Assembly: GCA_031216445.1 (NCBI GenBank)
Contig: CM062207.1
Coordinates: 1,278,501-1,342,500, forward strand
DNA from: Lateolabrax maculatus
Lineage: Eukaryota; Chordata; Actinopteri; Acropomatiformes; Lateolabracidae
DNA: 64,000 nucleotides
Direction of reading: 5' to 3'
This document shows positions 43,859 to 56,400 of this stretch, one piece after another. The notes under the pieces were generated by a model that worked only from the letters and a program-made list of their open reading frames with translations, made no database searches and had not been told where the DNA came from. Positions within the stretch are counted from its first letter, which is position 1. Every line of letters starts with the position of its first letter. The translations under genes were made by a program, and so were the position numbers.

Positions 43859-46800
43859 TTAATCAGCCTCCATTGACTCATCAGGGTTTGCTGGCTCATC
43901 AGGGTCTGAGCGCTCATCAAGGTCTGAGCGCTCATCAAGGTCTGAGCGCTCATCAGACTTTGCTGGCTCAGTGTTATTTGCCCTGGGATTGTGATTAAAC
44001 ATCTTTTCTAGGTGTGGGTTTCCCTTTGCTGCTTCTTTAATTCTCTTCAACAGCTCCTCATCTTTCCTTTCCTTCAGTTTACTCACAAAGTGTTCAAATA
44101 TAGTAAGCAGAGGTTGAGCATACTCTATCACACTCTCTTTGTTTGGAAACCCATAGACAAATCCTGCGGTGTGCAAACCAAACACTCTGCAATGAGTATC
44201 AAACACTGGGGAGCCAGAGGAGCCGTGATACATGAAAGTGTTGTAGGTCACTACTTTTTCTGCTTTCTGTCCACCCATAATTATGTTTTCAATGCCTTGA
44301 TCTTTGATAAGCTGACTGATTGAGTGGAGAGTGAAAATAGTGTTTTTGTATGGGTTTAAATGATCATCGATAGCCTTCACTCTGTCCTCCTTCTCAATGA
44401 TACATGTAGGGTCCATCTTTTTCAGTCCTCCTGCCGGGTGCCCAATAATACAGGCTTCACCATTTGTAGGCAGTGGACCACATTTCTTCAGGAGCCCTGG
44501 TGGCACCTTAATTTTTCTTGTTTGTGTTTGGTTGGATTTCTGGCCCTCAGGGTTGAGCTCAAGTATTGCATAATCCAGCTCACCCTCACTGCAGTAGATG
44601 TTACTGTGAGCGAGCTGGAAGTAGCAGTAATTTGTGTGCGGCTCAGGATCTTCATAGTTAAAGAGAACAAACACATCTATACCCTCATTCAGCTGTTCTC
44701 CTTCAACACAACCTTTGAATAAGTGTGCGTTAGTCAAGATGAAGTTGTCAAACAACACGAAGCCCGTGCCCATACACACATTTTCAATAATCACTTTGCA
44801 AACTGACTCGCCCAGTTTTAGCAGCTTCCTGACTCTGTGAACTTCACTGAATGCCTGTTGGATCTTTCCAAAGTTTTCCTTCCTCAAGTTCAGTGCTTTC
44901 TGATAAGAATCATCAGGGAATCTACTCTCCATCAATTTTTTCAGATCAGGGAACTGCTGACGCAGTTTTTCATAGATCTCGTCAGTGTCGACATTGCTGC
45001 CAATCTTTTCTCTGACACTGATCCCTCTCTGCTTTACTACATCTGAGACTGGCATTGGGTCACACTTCTGTTGTGGATTATTTGATGCAGTCTGGCTTTC
45101 CTTCAGTTTTTTATCATTTGCTTGCTTTCCCTTGTTCAGTGGAAGACTTATCTTGAATTTTTTTTGATCTAGGTTGTCAACCTTTCGTGTACAAAGAGTG
45201 AGTTGGCTTGGATTATCATTGTCAGACAGAGTGAAGTCGCTGAGATCATCAATGAAGCGACCGTCTCTTTTCAGAGCCTCTTCCACAGTTATCCCCTTCT
45301 CCCCATAAACACACAGAAACTTGAACTGTTTGAGAGCATTGTTTCTAAAAAGCTTCTTTTTTCTGGTGTGCAGTCCTCCTACTGTATCAATGTAGAAGAC
45401 AGAATACTTGTCCCTTGAATCAATTGTTTTGTAATGTTGGTCTACGGCCTCTTCAACCTTTTCTGATTCACATGATATGATCAGAGATTCATCATCACTG
45501 ACACAAGAACAAGGGAAATGTGTTGCAACAACAGATTTCCTATCTGCTTTACCCAGTTGGATTACAATGTTTTCATCTATAGACTTCTTCATCTTCTTAT
45601 TATAGATTTCAGTTGATTTTAGTGCCTCCAGCACTGTGCGAGGTTGATCACAGTCTATAGGGTATTCATAAGGTGCAGTAGGGCTGAATTTTACTGTGAA
45701 GCGATGTGAATGTCCACCCTGCAGGAGATCAGAGTGAGTAAAAAAAAGGAGTTGATGTAATAAAAATGCAGACTTTTTGTGCATGATGTGTATCTACTCA
45801 CTGTGAAATCACCATCCTTCTCCTCCTTCACTTTCATCTGACTGCGTGTAACAGTCTGCAAAATGAGAAAAGGATTTAGCTTTACTGTCGTAACAACAAC
45901 AGGCCTCATTTATGAAACGTCTGTATGCACAGATTTGATCTTAAAGGGTACCTCGTGGACTTGTCCACTAGTAGGGCTATGGAGTAATGTTTTTAGGAGT
46001 GCATCCTTGTTTCGTTTGAATCTTGTGCTCATACACAAGAAGTTTCTTCTTTTTAACACTTTCACCTCATCCACTGATCGTGCTTTGCCTGAGAGACTGC
46101 ACTTGCACATCTCTCATCATCTAGTCATGTTTTGGTATCCTATAGATAGTTAACTCAGTGTGGATGAAAGGCACTGGAAGGATGTGTATCCACCAAGCAA
46201 TAACTGCTTGAGTTTGAGTTTAAGTCATGAGTTTAAATTAGGAGGGGCTGAATTCAATAAGAACAGTTGCACTATTTCTTTTAATTCTTATGACTCCCAT
46301 TGATCAGGTGTGTCATGCTCTGGTCCTTTATTTTTTTCCCTGCTCCAGTCATGTCCAGTCAACTGGACCGCTATATAAGCTGAGGGTCTGATGAGGGGAT
46401 GAGCTGCAGGTGAGGAGTGGGAGCAGTCAGCCAGGTGAGTGCAGGGCTGATGAGGAGTGGGGACAGGTGTGGAGATGGGTGGGGCAGTCAGGTGATGGGG
46501 AAAGGAGGGAAAGTGTGAGGACATCTGCTGGAGAGTATGAAGATGGCATGACCAGAGCAGGGAACAGGGAGAAAGGGGGATGATAGACTAGAGACTAGAG
46601 CGTGATAAGGTGGTGAAAAAGAGGATTTTGATAACATTTTGTTCTGTTTCTAGTTTCTAAGTGTAGGCAGACCATTGTTTTGTGACACTTTAAGGATAAA
46701 ACTGCTAGAATATCAGTTATATATAAAATATATATAAATACCATAAAAAGGTGTATTGATGACAAAGGAACAACAAGGCTCAAACATTAGCTGCTTGTCT

Positions 46801-47136
46801 CCCAAATGTATTTATTTTTCAATCACCTGCATTTCACAGTGACTTAAGAGCTCACCTGAGAGGCTGCAGCTCCACCTGGATGTGTACTCTCCATGGGGGT
46901 CGAACGGCCGCTGTCAGGATTGTCCTGATAAAATAACGCATGACATTCACAAACAAATCGGTTTGACAAGCTCTGGCTGATTCTGCATGGAAATGATGTC
47001 CACATTAAAGTGATGGCCACTCAAGTTACAGATTTTAAATGTTTGATTACAGAACATTGTTATGAGCTGAGCTGCTACTTACACTTTTGGGGAAAAAGGA
47101 CCTGATGTCCTTTGTCTTTTGCTTTTTGGGAGGCAT
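43859..47136 (-). CDS. FAM111-like trypsin-type serine protease
   Basis: Four coding exons in transcript order: 47083-47136, 46856-46924, 45802-45855, 43859-45718. The model closes at 678 aa. The first exon begins MPPKKQKTKDIRSFFPKS. TKDIRSFF has the spacing of a PCNA-interacting (PIP) box, as does the human FAM111A box, and basic residues before it suit nuclear import. The long exon carries beta-rich, ubiquitin-like segments (residues about 60-250) and then the protease domain with a readable triad: His in ILTNAHLFKG, Asp in ELDYAILEL, Ser in HGSSGSPVFD. FAM111 proteases act on chromatin, and FAM111A removes protein-DNA crosslinks and restricts some viruses. By inference this gene may have a similar role. 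The C-terminus is acidic, with SDLDER repeats. FAM111 genes are not TLR2 neighbours in human, so this is a fish-specific placement. Confidence 0.88.
43876..43975 (-). repeat. 18-bp coding repeat in the FAM111-like C-terminus
   Basis: Tandem 'ctcatcaaggtctgagcg' units encode (S)DLDER hexapeptides, about three clear copies plus variants near the stop codon. Confidence 0.85.
46290..46620. mobile_element. Dispersed repeat, copy 2 (FAM111-like intron)
   Basis: Shares 'ggaccgctatataag' and 'gtcaggtgatggggaaaggagggaaagt ... ggacatctgctgga' with 16140-16560. It has a stronger run of gatgagg/ggtgagg phrases and no coding capacity. Its TATATAAG inside a GC-balanced body suggests an LTR or promoter-bearing element, which is inference. 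Confidence 0.5.
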
Positions 47137-47748
47137 TTTCACCTAACATTAGAATAATAAAGTTAGTTTGTGTAAAAAATCATTGAGCAATCAATTAAAC
47201 TTAGCTAACATCTTACAACTGAAATATAAATATAAAAAGAACTGACTGACGTTAGTTTTATCCAGCGAAGGCATGCCACTACCACTATCTCTCTGGAGCT
47301 TGTGCTCAGCAGACATTAGCTCATAGATTTCCTGAATGGCTGCCCTTGTTTTTTTCCCTTCAACACCCGCAGTTGATTTTATATGTGTAGGGACTGTGGG
47401 TTATTTTCACTTTATGGGTTGCCAGTTGAAGTAAACAGTTAAGTCACATACAAAAAAGTCAGATAAAAAAATGTAATAGCACAAGAACATATACTGCTTT
47501 TTCAATAAACAAAACAATACATTTCTGCGTGAGTTCATTTTTCAGTCCATAAAAAACTCAAAATACTCCTATTCATCCCTCCAACAAAATAAAACCAGAA
47601 CAGTCTCTCACGATTTATAGAAAAAAACTTAACTTAGTTTACAGGAAATTGGCTTCCAAAAAGTCTCCATATAAAATGTTTTCATAAAAATAAGACCATA
47701 ATAATAAGACCATACTGTCTATGTAAAGAAGAAACCCGGGTGTCTTAC

Positions 47749-47850
47749 CTTGACTTTAATCTAGCTGTACTGCAAAATGGCGGGCTGTGTTTCAACACAG
47801 ATAGGAAAAGGCGCGCTTTCTCCCTTCGCTGGGCGTGGATCTTCTCATGT
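47749..47850 (-). other. Probable 5' non-coding exon of the FAM111-like gene
   Basis: On the minus strand a consensus donor (AAAGTCAAG|GTAAGA) ends at 47749, and the next acceptor (AATGTTAG|GTGAAAATG) opens the coding exon. The transcription start is not located. Confidence 0.5.
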
Positions 47851-48650
47851 TTCATGTTCATTATGTTAACCCTTTGGATTCACACTATTACACCAAGCCC
47901 TAATTCATGGCCCAGTATTCCTAAACAAGTCAATATTCAATCAACATTTCTGCAGTTTACACCAAACAGTAAAGCATAAAGTTTACAAGCATACATAATG
48001 TGTTAGTAAAAGGGGAAGATTTTCATTGCTTTTAATTTGTAACACGGTAACTGGTACTCTGCACGTTCATGTGTTGGCTTCCTCATTGCACCTCCTTTAT
48101 TTTACATGCATAAGTAGAAAGACACAACATTGTCTTAGTAACACTGACGCCACATGTTTTTGTAAGTTCTGGAGTGAAAAAAACACAACAAGAAGCTGGA
48201 TATTTCCAGTGTGCAAGCGGATGTTGGGACATTCCATCCAAAAAATCACAAGGGGTTGAATAAGAGAAGTGAGAGTGAGAGAAATGGAGAAATAGAGAGA
48301 GTGTTGGATAAAGTCAAAAAAATAGAAAGTGAGAGTGTGTTGCAAACAGTAGAACTACCCTGTTTTCTTTACAAAGTCCAGGAATATGTGTATACATATA
48401 AGTGAATAAGTGAATACAGTTAGCTGTAAACTTAATTTTGCTTATGGATAGCAAAACAACACAAATGGCATCACATTTACAAAAGAATGAAAATGAAAAA
48501 CTGGAGAAAGTGTCCTCAGTTGTGTCAATAGTGCTTCAAAGCTTTGGTTAGGAGACCTTAGGGTAAAGTTACTCGAGGTTGACTTGGTTTGGGTTCAGTA
48601 CAGATAAGGGTCTGATCTATCAGGGTCTGGTGAGTCAGGGTTTACCCTTT

Positions 48651-48689
<39 letters not shown>

Positions 48690-50408
48690 TCTGGCACGGT
48701 CCTACCACACAGCAGACTGTTCATCTGACGGTTTCAGTGGTCGTATAGATTCAGGTTCTTGGGGATCAGGAGGGCTCGCAATCTACTGGGATCTCCGCCG
48801 GATCTTCTCTGCTGGATCGCCACAAAGACCTGACCTGCATTCACAAACAAGCTTACAGTCCCTGTTCTGCCTTCTTATGTTATCTCTCGTCAAATTAAGG
48901 ACTAACAGATTAACTGCAAAGACTGACGTACTGGAAATTATTCTTTACTCTCTTGTTCAATTTCCAAATTCTCAAATGAATATTTGAATTATTCAGTTGT
49001 AACAATAACATGGTTATCTTATTGTACCGCAAAACAATACAAATATCAAATATGAAAATGAAATCAACTTGTTTTCAGTGTACTCAATATTGGATGAAGT
49101 AATAAAACCCATAAATCACACACATTAAACATTACTCTCTCCAACGCATCGTGGCAAAAGTTCAACACCATCACTGAATCAACGCACTGGTCTCATTGAA
49201 GTGAATGAGGGAGCTGCATGTTTTTTCCACGTAGAGCTGATGTCATTCTGAACACGGCTCAAAGGTTCCCTGTGGCCTTTTGATTTAGCGAGTAGGTCCT
49301 CGTTTTGTTCGTCTTGCGCACACGTGGTCAACGTGATACAGAGTTCTACCAATGGTGTCATACTCTACATGTATGACCTTGGAAATGTGGGTATAAATAC
49401 ATTTCCTGACACACTGATGAGGTTTTATAAATATTTAATAAATACAAAGTTAATGTCAGCAGCAGTCATGATAACAAAGCAATGTGTTGGCAAAAGAAAT
49501 CTTTCCTCCTGTTGCAGCACTACAGCACAGGATGAGACAAACTGTTAATGAATGTTTGGAGGGCGGCCACCATGTTGGAAGAATAGCAAAGGTAAGAGTA
49601 CACTCTTCTTCTTTCTCCCCATTCTTTATAGCCCGTTCTATAATGTGATAAACTTCCCTTCGCACCACTGACATGTTAACATGATGGAGGATCAGCTGCA
49701 GTGATAACAAATCTTGTTCAGACAAACATAATAATGATATATTGACTCCAACTGCTACAATGAGTTGACCATTTACAATCAACTTTAGCTTCATACAAAT
49801 TAACACTGAACAGACATCCCAAATAAAACTGTTGCAATAAACAAAGTTACATGAAATGTAAACAGGTTACGTGTACCACAAATATTCGGACAGAACTTTC
49901 CTTTTTGTGATCAGTTTGAGTCTTTAAAAAGAGCACTTTGAGCAGAAACTCGTGTTGGTGGTGTCAACAGAACCAGCAGTGAGGAGTGTGCAAATCAACT
50001 ATAAAACAGTTTAAAAGGCATTTGTATGATACAGTACAAAGTAAAGCAATGATTTATCACAATAAAAACAACATGCATGACAGCTACATTTCCAGAAGTT
50101 CCAAACTAGACATATCTTTCTGGTGTGGAACGTTTTGAACGATCAAATACTGGATCTATGCTTAAATATTTAAGTTCAAGTTGGCAGCAGTTTTGGCATC
50201 ACAGTGTCCTCTGCAGGCAGAGACCCAGACCACCTGGGATCACTCTGCTGGAAACTGTGCAAGCGTTCAGTCAAACAACATGTACTGAGGAAACAAAAGA
50301 CTTCAAAAGCCGCCTGAATCAGTTCCTTGTAGCGCTGACTTTGACACTTTGCTGCGACGCGTTTCTCGCACTTTCCGGGACATACTTGCAGCGGCGTTCC
50401 TCAGGGCT
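47851..50408. other. Intergenic region between the FAM111-like gene and rnf175
   Basis: No supported coding exon. A (GT)n tract lies at 48654-48687. Short frames here lack domains or splice support. Confidence 0.5.
48654..48687 (+). repeat. (GT)n microsatellite
   Basis: About 16 GT units, uninterrupted. Confidence 0.9.
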
Positions 50409-53400
50409 CTATTCCAGGCCCAGGGAGAAATTAATCCCGTGCACGATACCGATGATGATGGGTTGCCAGGCAACCAGGTATCTGAGCCAATCAAGCAGCT
50501 GCCCGTACAGGACGTGTGTTTTCTCCCAGCTGGCAGGAGATGAAGCAGTTAAGGAGAGTGCTCAGATAGACGAGAGATGATGCTCAGTATTCGGATAAAA
50601 ACCTTGTTTGCTGGGTAAAGTCCTGTAGGACAGCGGGGTACAACTCATAATAATACATTTTACTAAAATTAAACAGGGTGCACATTATGACATATTATTT
50701 TAAGAGCCAATGTTATCATATTGTTTAAAAACTTTGCTGATTCATACTTTTCAATCTATTACTATTACCGTAAAACTTCAATTAACAGCCCGGGGCTTTT
50801 ATTTGCTTCAATCACGAAACTCAACCTGCCTATGTATTTGGGACAGGCAACTATATGGGACAGACCTTTTAATTCCTTTCGCACAAATCTCTTGCTCAAC
50901 AAAGGTGGGATAAACTATCAAATTAAACCAGTATAGTACAATATTACTTGTATGCAGTAGGCCTACCGTGTACTGTATAAAATTGTGCGTTGTTTACTCT
51001 AGTGATAGAGTATATGTATTGTATTATGGTACCCGAAGATTAACGGCAACTGGCATTTGAACAACCTTCTTGGCAGACCGTAAGGTAAACAAGGGGAAAA
51101 CAAAACAGAAAGGTGGGGTCACTTTTATTTTGTAGCCAGCATGACTGCACGATCTAAGCTCAAGTGGGGACCCGGTGAGCTTTAACAGGTTTTATACATC
51201 TAAAGAACTTCTATAAAAACCAGACCTGGTGTCTCTATTGAGACCAGGGTTTGTTTGTCAACACATGTAGCCACATCCGGCCAGTAAAAGGGACTCATGA
51301 TATTTTTACGATATGCTTAGTCTTTAGACTCTGTCTGAAAATCCAAACGGGTCAAAATCCTGTGATCCCACCTGTCCTAAAAACTTCCCCATCACTCAGA
51401 CAGCCACACAGGGGCAATAAAAGGATACGGGTTGTTCATCATCCTCTTCAAGTCAACCTTCTCGTTGCAGTACGGACACGTCTGCTTCTTACCCACGATG
51501 CACCAGCCACGGATGCAGAACTCATGGAATCTGAAGGGGTGGGGCAACTTAAGGCAGAAAGACTGAAAATCCTTTTTTAAAATATCAAACAACCACAGTT
51601 TACAAATGGATTATAACAGTGTATGTACTTCAGAACACAATAAAGTAATACTAGTGTTCTTACAGTGTTCAGACAGTAGACATTACATTTAACTGCTCAG
51701 TTTATAGGTTAAAGTGGATGAAGTTTCAAGAAAATCTGATATATGGCAAAAACTAAAACAATAAGTCAATTAACATAATATTGATCAACACAAGATGTAT
51801 GGATTAATCATTTTTTAAGAAAAAAACATTTAATGGTTCCTGCTTCTAAAATGTGAAGACTTCCTGCTTTTCTTTGTCTGATATGATAGTAAACTGAATG
51901 TCTTTGTTGACTATCAGGAACAAGTGATAGAGTTTCCATGAATCACTTATGAGTTATGGGAACTGATTTTACAAAACTGTCTGATGATTAAGCCACAAAA
52001 TAATGGGCAGATTAATTAACAATGAAAATATTCACTGGCTCCTGTTGTTTTATATACCTAAAGGCTGGGACATTCAAGGTGTTCAGTATGTGAACTAATC
52101 TTTAACACCAAATTCTGAATTCTGATTATGATGAATACGTCATTGTCCCAGCTGTGATGTTACTTCCTGTTTAAAAGCTTATTGAAAGACAGCAAAAGCC
52201 ACAGAAACAATCACTGTATGATAACTCACATGGGAGGTTACTGAGGTAAACAGTGCTTATATATAACTGGGATCAACTGAGCTTCAGGATACATGTGTCC
52301 ACAGGAGAGCTGGTAGGTGTCCTCTATAAATCCTTCCTCCTCCACGTCCACCAGGATCCTCTGACCGCACACCGCACAGATGTCGTCGTTCAGGCTCCTG
52401 CTGGGCATGCCCCCCTTGTTGTAGTACTGAAAAACACACACACATTTTTATTTAGGGGGATGATCCTGCTCTAATTTTTTGGCATAAAAGTATGCCGAAT
52501 TATCCATTAGCAGCTCCTGTCTACAGTGTACCGATAAATGTACGGACACCTATCACTGGAATACTTTTATACTGAAGAAAACTTAAAAACGTGAGGATTC
52601 TCTGGCAGGTTCTGCAGTTATATGGAGCGTCTTTATTCTATGATTTTGGTCACACCGAATCTAAAAATAAGTGTCTCGTGTCTCTGTGTTCAGATGAGAC
52701 AGATTTAAGTACTTTAAACTGTTAGATTTGACACATTTTAAAGGCTGCCAACTAGGGTTGAAACGTCCCAGTCGTTTTTTTCATGAGGCATCTTTATTTT
52801 TTTTCCTACCCCGATTGTAGAAGCCATGTAGTCAGAGCAGATTTCAGCAAAGTCTCTGCCCATGACGCCGTAGTAAAGCCCGTAGAACAGCATGATTACA
52901 CCGACGTCCATAGAGTCCTCTGCCTTGATCCTGCACAAACACAGAAAGAACCATCAGCTGTCTCTCAGTAAGTGGAAATAATTAATGTGGATTGTCTTGC
53001 CAATAAAGCAAATGGTGCTTAACTGAACTGAGAGACAATTAAATTGACAGAGGTGAGTATCTGAAAGAGTCTAGAAGGCCATTAAAGCTCCAGGCTTTAT
53101 ATTCTCTTTATTTATTATTAGGCTCTTGGGCTTTTGGTTGAACAAAACAAGACATTTAAAGACGTTATCTTGTACCAAGCGAAGTTGTAACGGGCATTTT
53201 TTCACATTTTATAGACTAAGCGATTCATTTAAAAGATTTATGTTTGTGACTTGGTTTTGGTCCCATTATTTGCCTTTAACCCTTTCACTAGTTTCAGAGT
53301 GAGTTTGAGTTGAAGTCCTGACACACAGCAACAAGGAGTTTTATATACACGGCCAACAGAAGACCAGACAGCACATATACAGATACTTTACTGCCCCCTA

Positions 53401-56400
53401 GTGTTCATTGTTTGGCTTGAGCAATTCACAAATTTGGAAATCTGTTATTGATAATTCCCTGTACACACATCACATATATTTTTTAAACCTTTACCTACAT
53501 AGAACCAGACAGGACAGTTTTAGTACTATTAACATCCAGGAGATGCAGCACTAATAACAGGAAATCTACTAATTTGCTAAAACCATCAAAATTATTAAGA
53601 GTTCAATTTCATTTTAAGCTTTTAAAAAGAAATCACTGCATCTAATTCCCAACTTCCCAGGTTTAGTCTGTTTATATTGTGTGTCTCGTTTGTATTTTTA
53701 TGTATTTATTACTTATATAGTACTTATTTTGATATATCATGTAATTAAAGAACTAAAATAAAGAAACAACTTTGACAGAATCTAGCATCCTCATTATAAA
53801 TACAGCTAAAAGATAGTTGTTGGAAGTTAAAATGACCAGAAAAAGAATATAAACACTAGGGAAATTATATCAAAGGGACATTCCAGCTGAAGTAACTGGA
53901 TTTAAGATATTTAAATGCTAAAAAAAGGTCTAATATTTTGATTACTGATGCTTTTTTCATGATGCTCAGATGTCCTGTGATGTAGCCTTTCACCTTTAAG
54001 TGTTAAAGACTGTGACCGTTGAAACTACACTCCACTGATAGTCAGCAGCGACTCACCTGAAGAAGACGTTGAAGCCGAACATGGTGAACATGATGGCCAG
54101 GTAGCCCAGGACGCCCACTGCGTAGCTCAGCTTGTAGATCAACAGGAACCACTTGTACACCATCCTGAAAGCCACACAAATACACGATTAATGATAAAAT
54201 ATTGATGAATGCCACTTGCAGGGCCCACGACGACATATTTAAAGGTCTTGTTTTGACCAAACAAGGGGCCAAAACCCAAAGATATTCTGTTCAATCTCTC
54301 ATAAAAAATAAATACTGATCTGGTAAGTTTGATTGCGTCTCTTCACATGGGGCAGTTTTAGATGTTCGGACATCTGTTCTGTATTTACATTGTTATCTAC
54401 AGTAGATTTGTGCCAATTTTAATGTTAACCATGAAAAATTAGTCAGGGGGCCGAATATAAAGATGCATTTCCTGCTTAAGGTTTAACAGAGCAGCATTTT
54501 GTCCACAGTCACGGTCATAATGTCCCACACTCAGCTGATGCAGGACGTCCAACTCAAGTAAAACCACGGGGACTTCATGAGCTGGAAAAGACCAAATATA
54601 ACCTGCGAGGGATCATTCGTCGGGGACCCGGCTTTGTTTCTGACTTTCCTCCTTTACATATTAAATAGCTGTACATCTTTGGACTCTAGAAACTATTCAA
54701 CTAAGGGGCAACAAGTACACATTGCTCTGCTTTCAAGGTTGGAAACCACTGAGGAGAGTCAGAATGATAGTAAGGATTCAGTAAAAACCTGAATTCTTGT
54801 CCCAAAGACACGAACACATGGACCATCGCTCGTCCTACTGTACCTGGGCGTCCTGCAGGACAGTGGCTTGCGGGTGGCTCTGAAGATGACGTAGCTGGTG
54901 ACGACGGAGAACATGCCCCACATGGACAGAAACCTCCACCAGTAGAGTTTGATGGTGAAGTAAAGAGGAACCACCCACATCTGGACCAGAGTCACCAGCT
55001 GAGGAGGAGACGGACACTTTATTACACTTAATATTATGCTTTTTATTCACTTAATATCGTCAATATGACAAACTTGTCAAGACTTAAAGGGGAACTCCAC
55101 TGATTTTACACATAAAGGTTAGTTATGAGTCACGGTTAGTACATGTCTTGTGGCTCCACAGGGGAACTACCCTGGTGAGGGCGGCAGTTTTATCCCATCT
55201 TGGGGCTCTAAAAGTGCCTAACAGGTGTGTAGGATCGAGTGTTTTTTTGAGCCTGAGCCAAACTAGGGACTAAAAGTCAGGATCTCAACCTTTGCTGTTG
55301 TGGTCTTGACAATTCTTGTAAAATGTATATCTTGTGAGCCCCCAGACTTAAAGGGACGGTTCAGATTTTTTTGAAGTGGGGTTCTGTGAGGTACTTATCC
55401 ATAGTCAGTGTACCTACACTACCCCCAGTTTGGAGAAGCAGGCAGCAAAGCAATGTCCTGCAATGCACAGCCCTTTCCTTCGGCACTACATTTTCTCAAC
55501 TATAGAACTTAATACAAAGCGTAGGGATACGGAAGTTCTACGGTTGAGAAAATGTAATGCCAGAGGAAAGGGCTGTCTGACGGCAAGGTAAAGCAGTGAA
55601 ACTATTCTAACTAAAACTACGTTTTCATTGTGGATGTATTCTGCATTACTGATGTTGACATAGAGATACACAGATACACATCCTGTCTTAAAAAGAATCA
55701 ACATTAACACACTTTGAAGCAGAGCCAAGGCCACCTGCTTAAAGCAGGTTTCACACAGGAAACTGAGATGCTAAAAAAGCTTCAAACCACATTTTTAAAA
55801 ACATACTCAAGCGACGACGCGTGTCCCACCGTTTGTGAAACTTTTCGAAAACCGCAATCCGGCATTCACACCTACTTCACTGCATTATTAGTCAGCTGTG
55901 CGGAGGTGAGAAAGGAGTCGGTGTTTTGAACTCTCTGTAAACTTTCTTTTTTCATTCTTGACACAACTATTTCTGACACTTTTCATGTGAAGAACTAAGT
56001 GCAACAGTATGAATGTCTTCCTGGAGACAATGGCTTCATTTTCCACAATTAATCCGAATACGACAATATTCAGAATCTGATCTGGATGTAAACAGCAGAT
56101 TCTGAGTTAGGCCTTTTCCTGAATGTATTTTCCCATTAAGTCGTGTGTGATGTGCAGATATTCTCCAGGTTTCAGCAGCTTTCTGTGGACATGTATACAG
56201 CACATTCAGTCTGCGACACACGGCATCTCGTCTGTTTACGCTCAGCTCTGTGCGTCGGAAACAAACCAACCAGCCGACAGTTTTCCAGGCTGGAGGAGAG
56301 ATGCTGCCCAAAAGAAAAGCCCACATTCCTGGTGGGAAGGAGAAACACACCGACTGTTCAACACTAAGACTCTGATATCAGAAGGTTCTGACATCATGGG

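Noticed and set aside
50125..50580. Plus-strand 151-residue frame
   Set aside because: It lies antisense to the last rnf175 exon, which is supported by splice phase and the conserved family tail.
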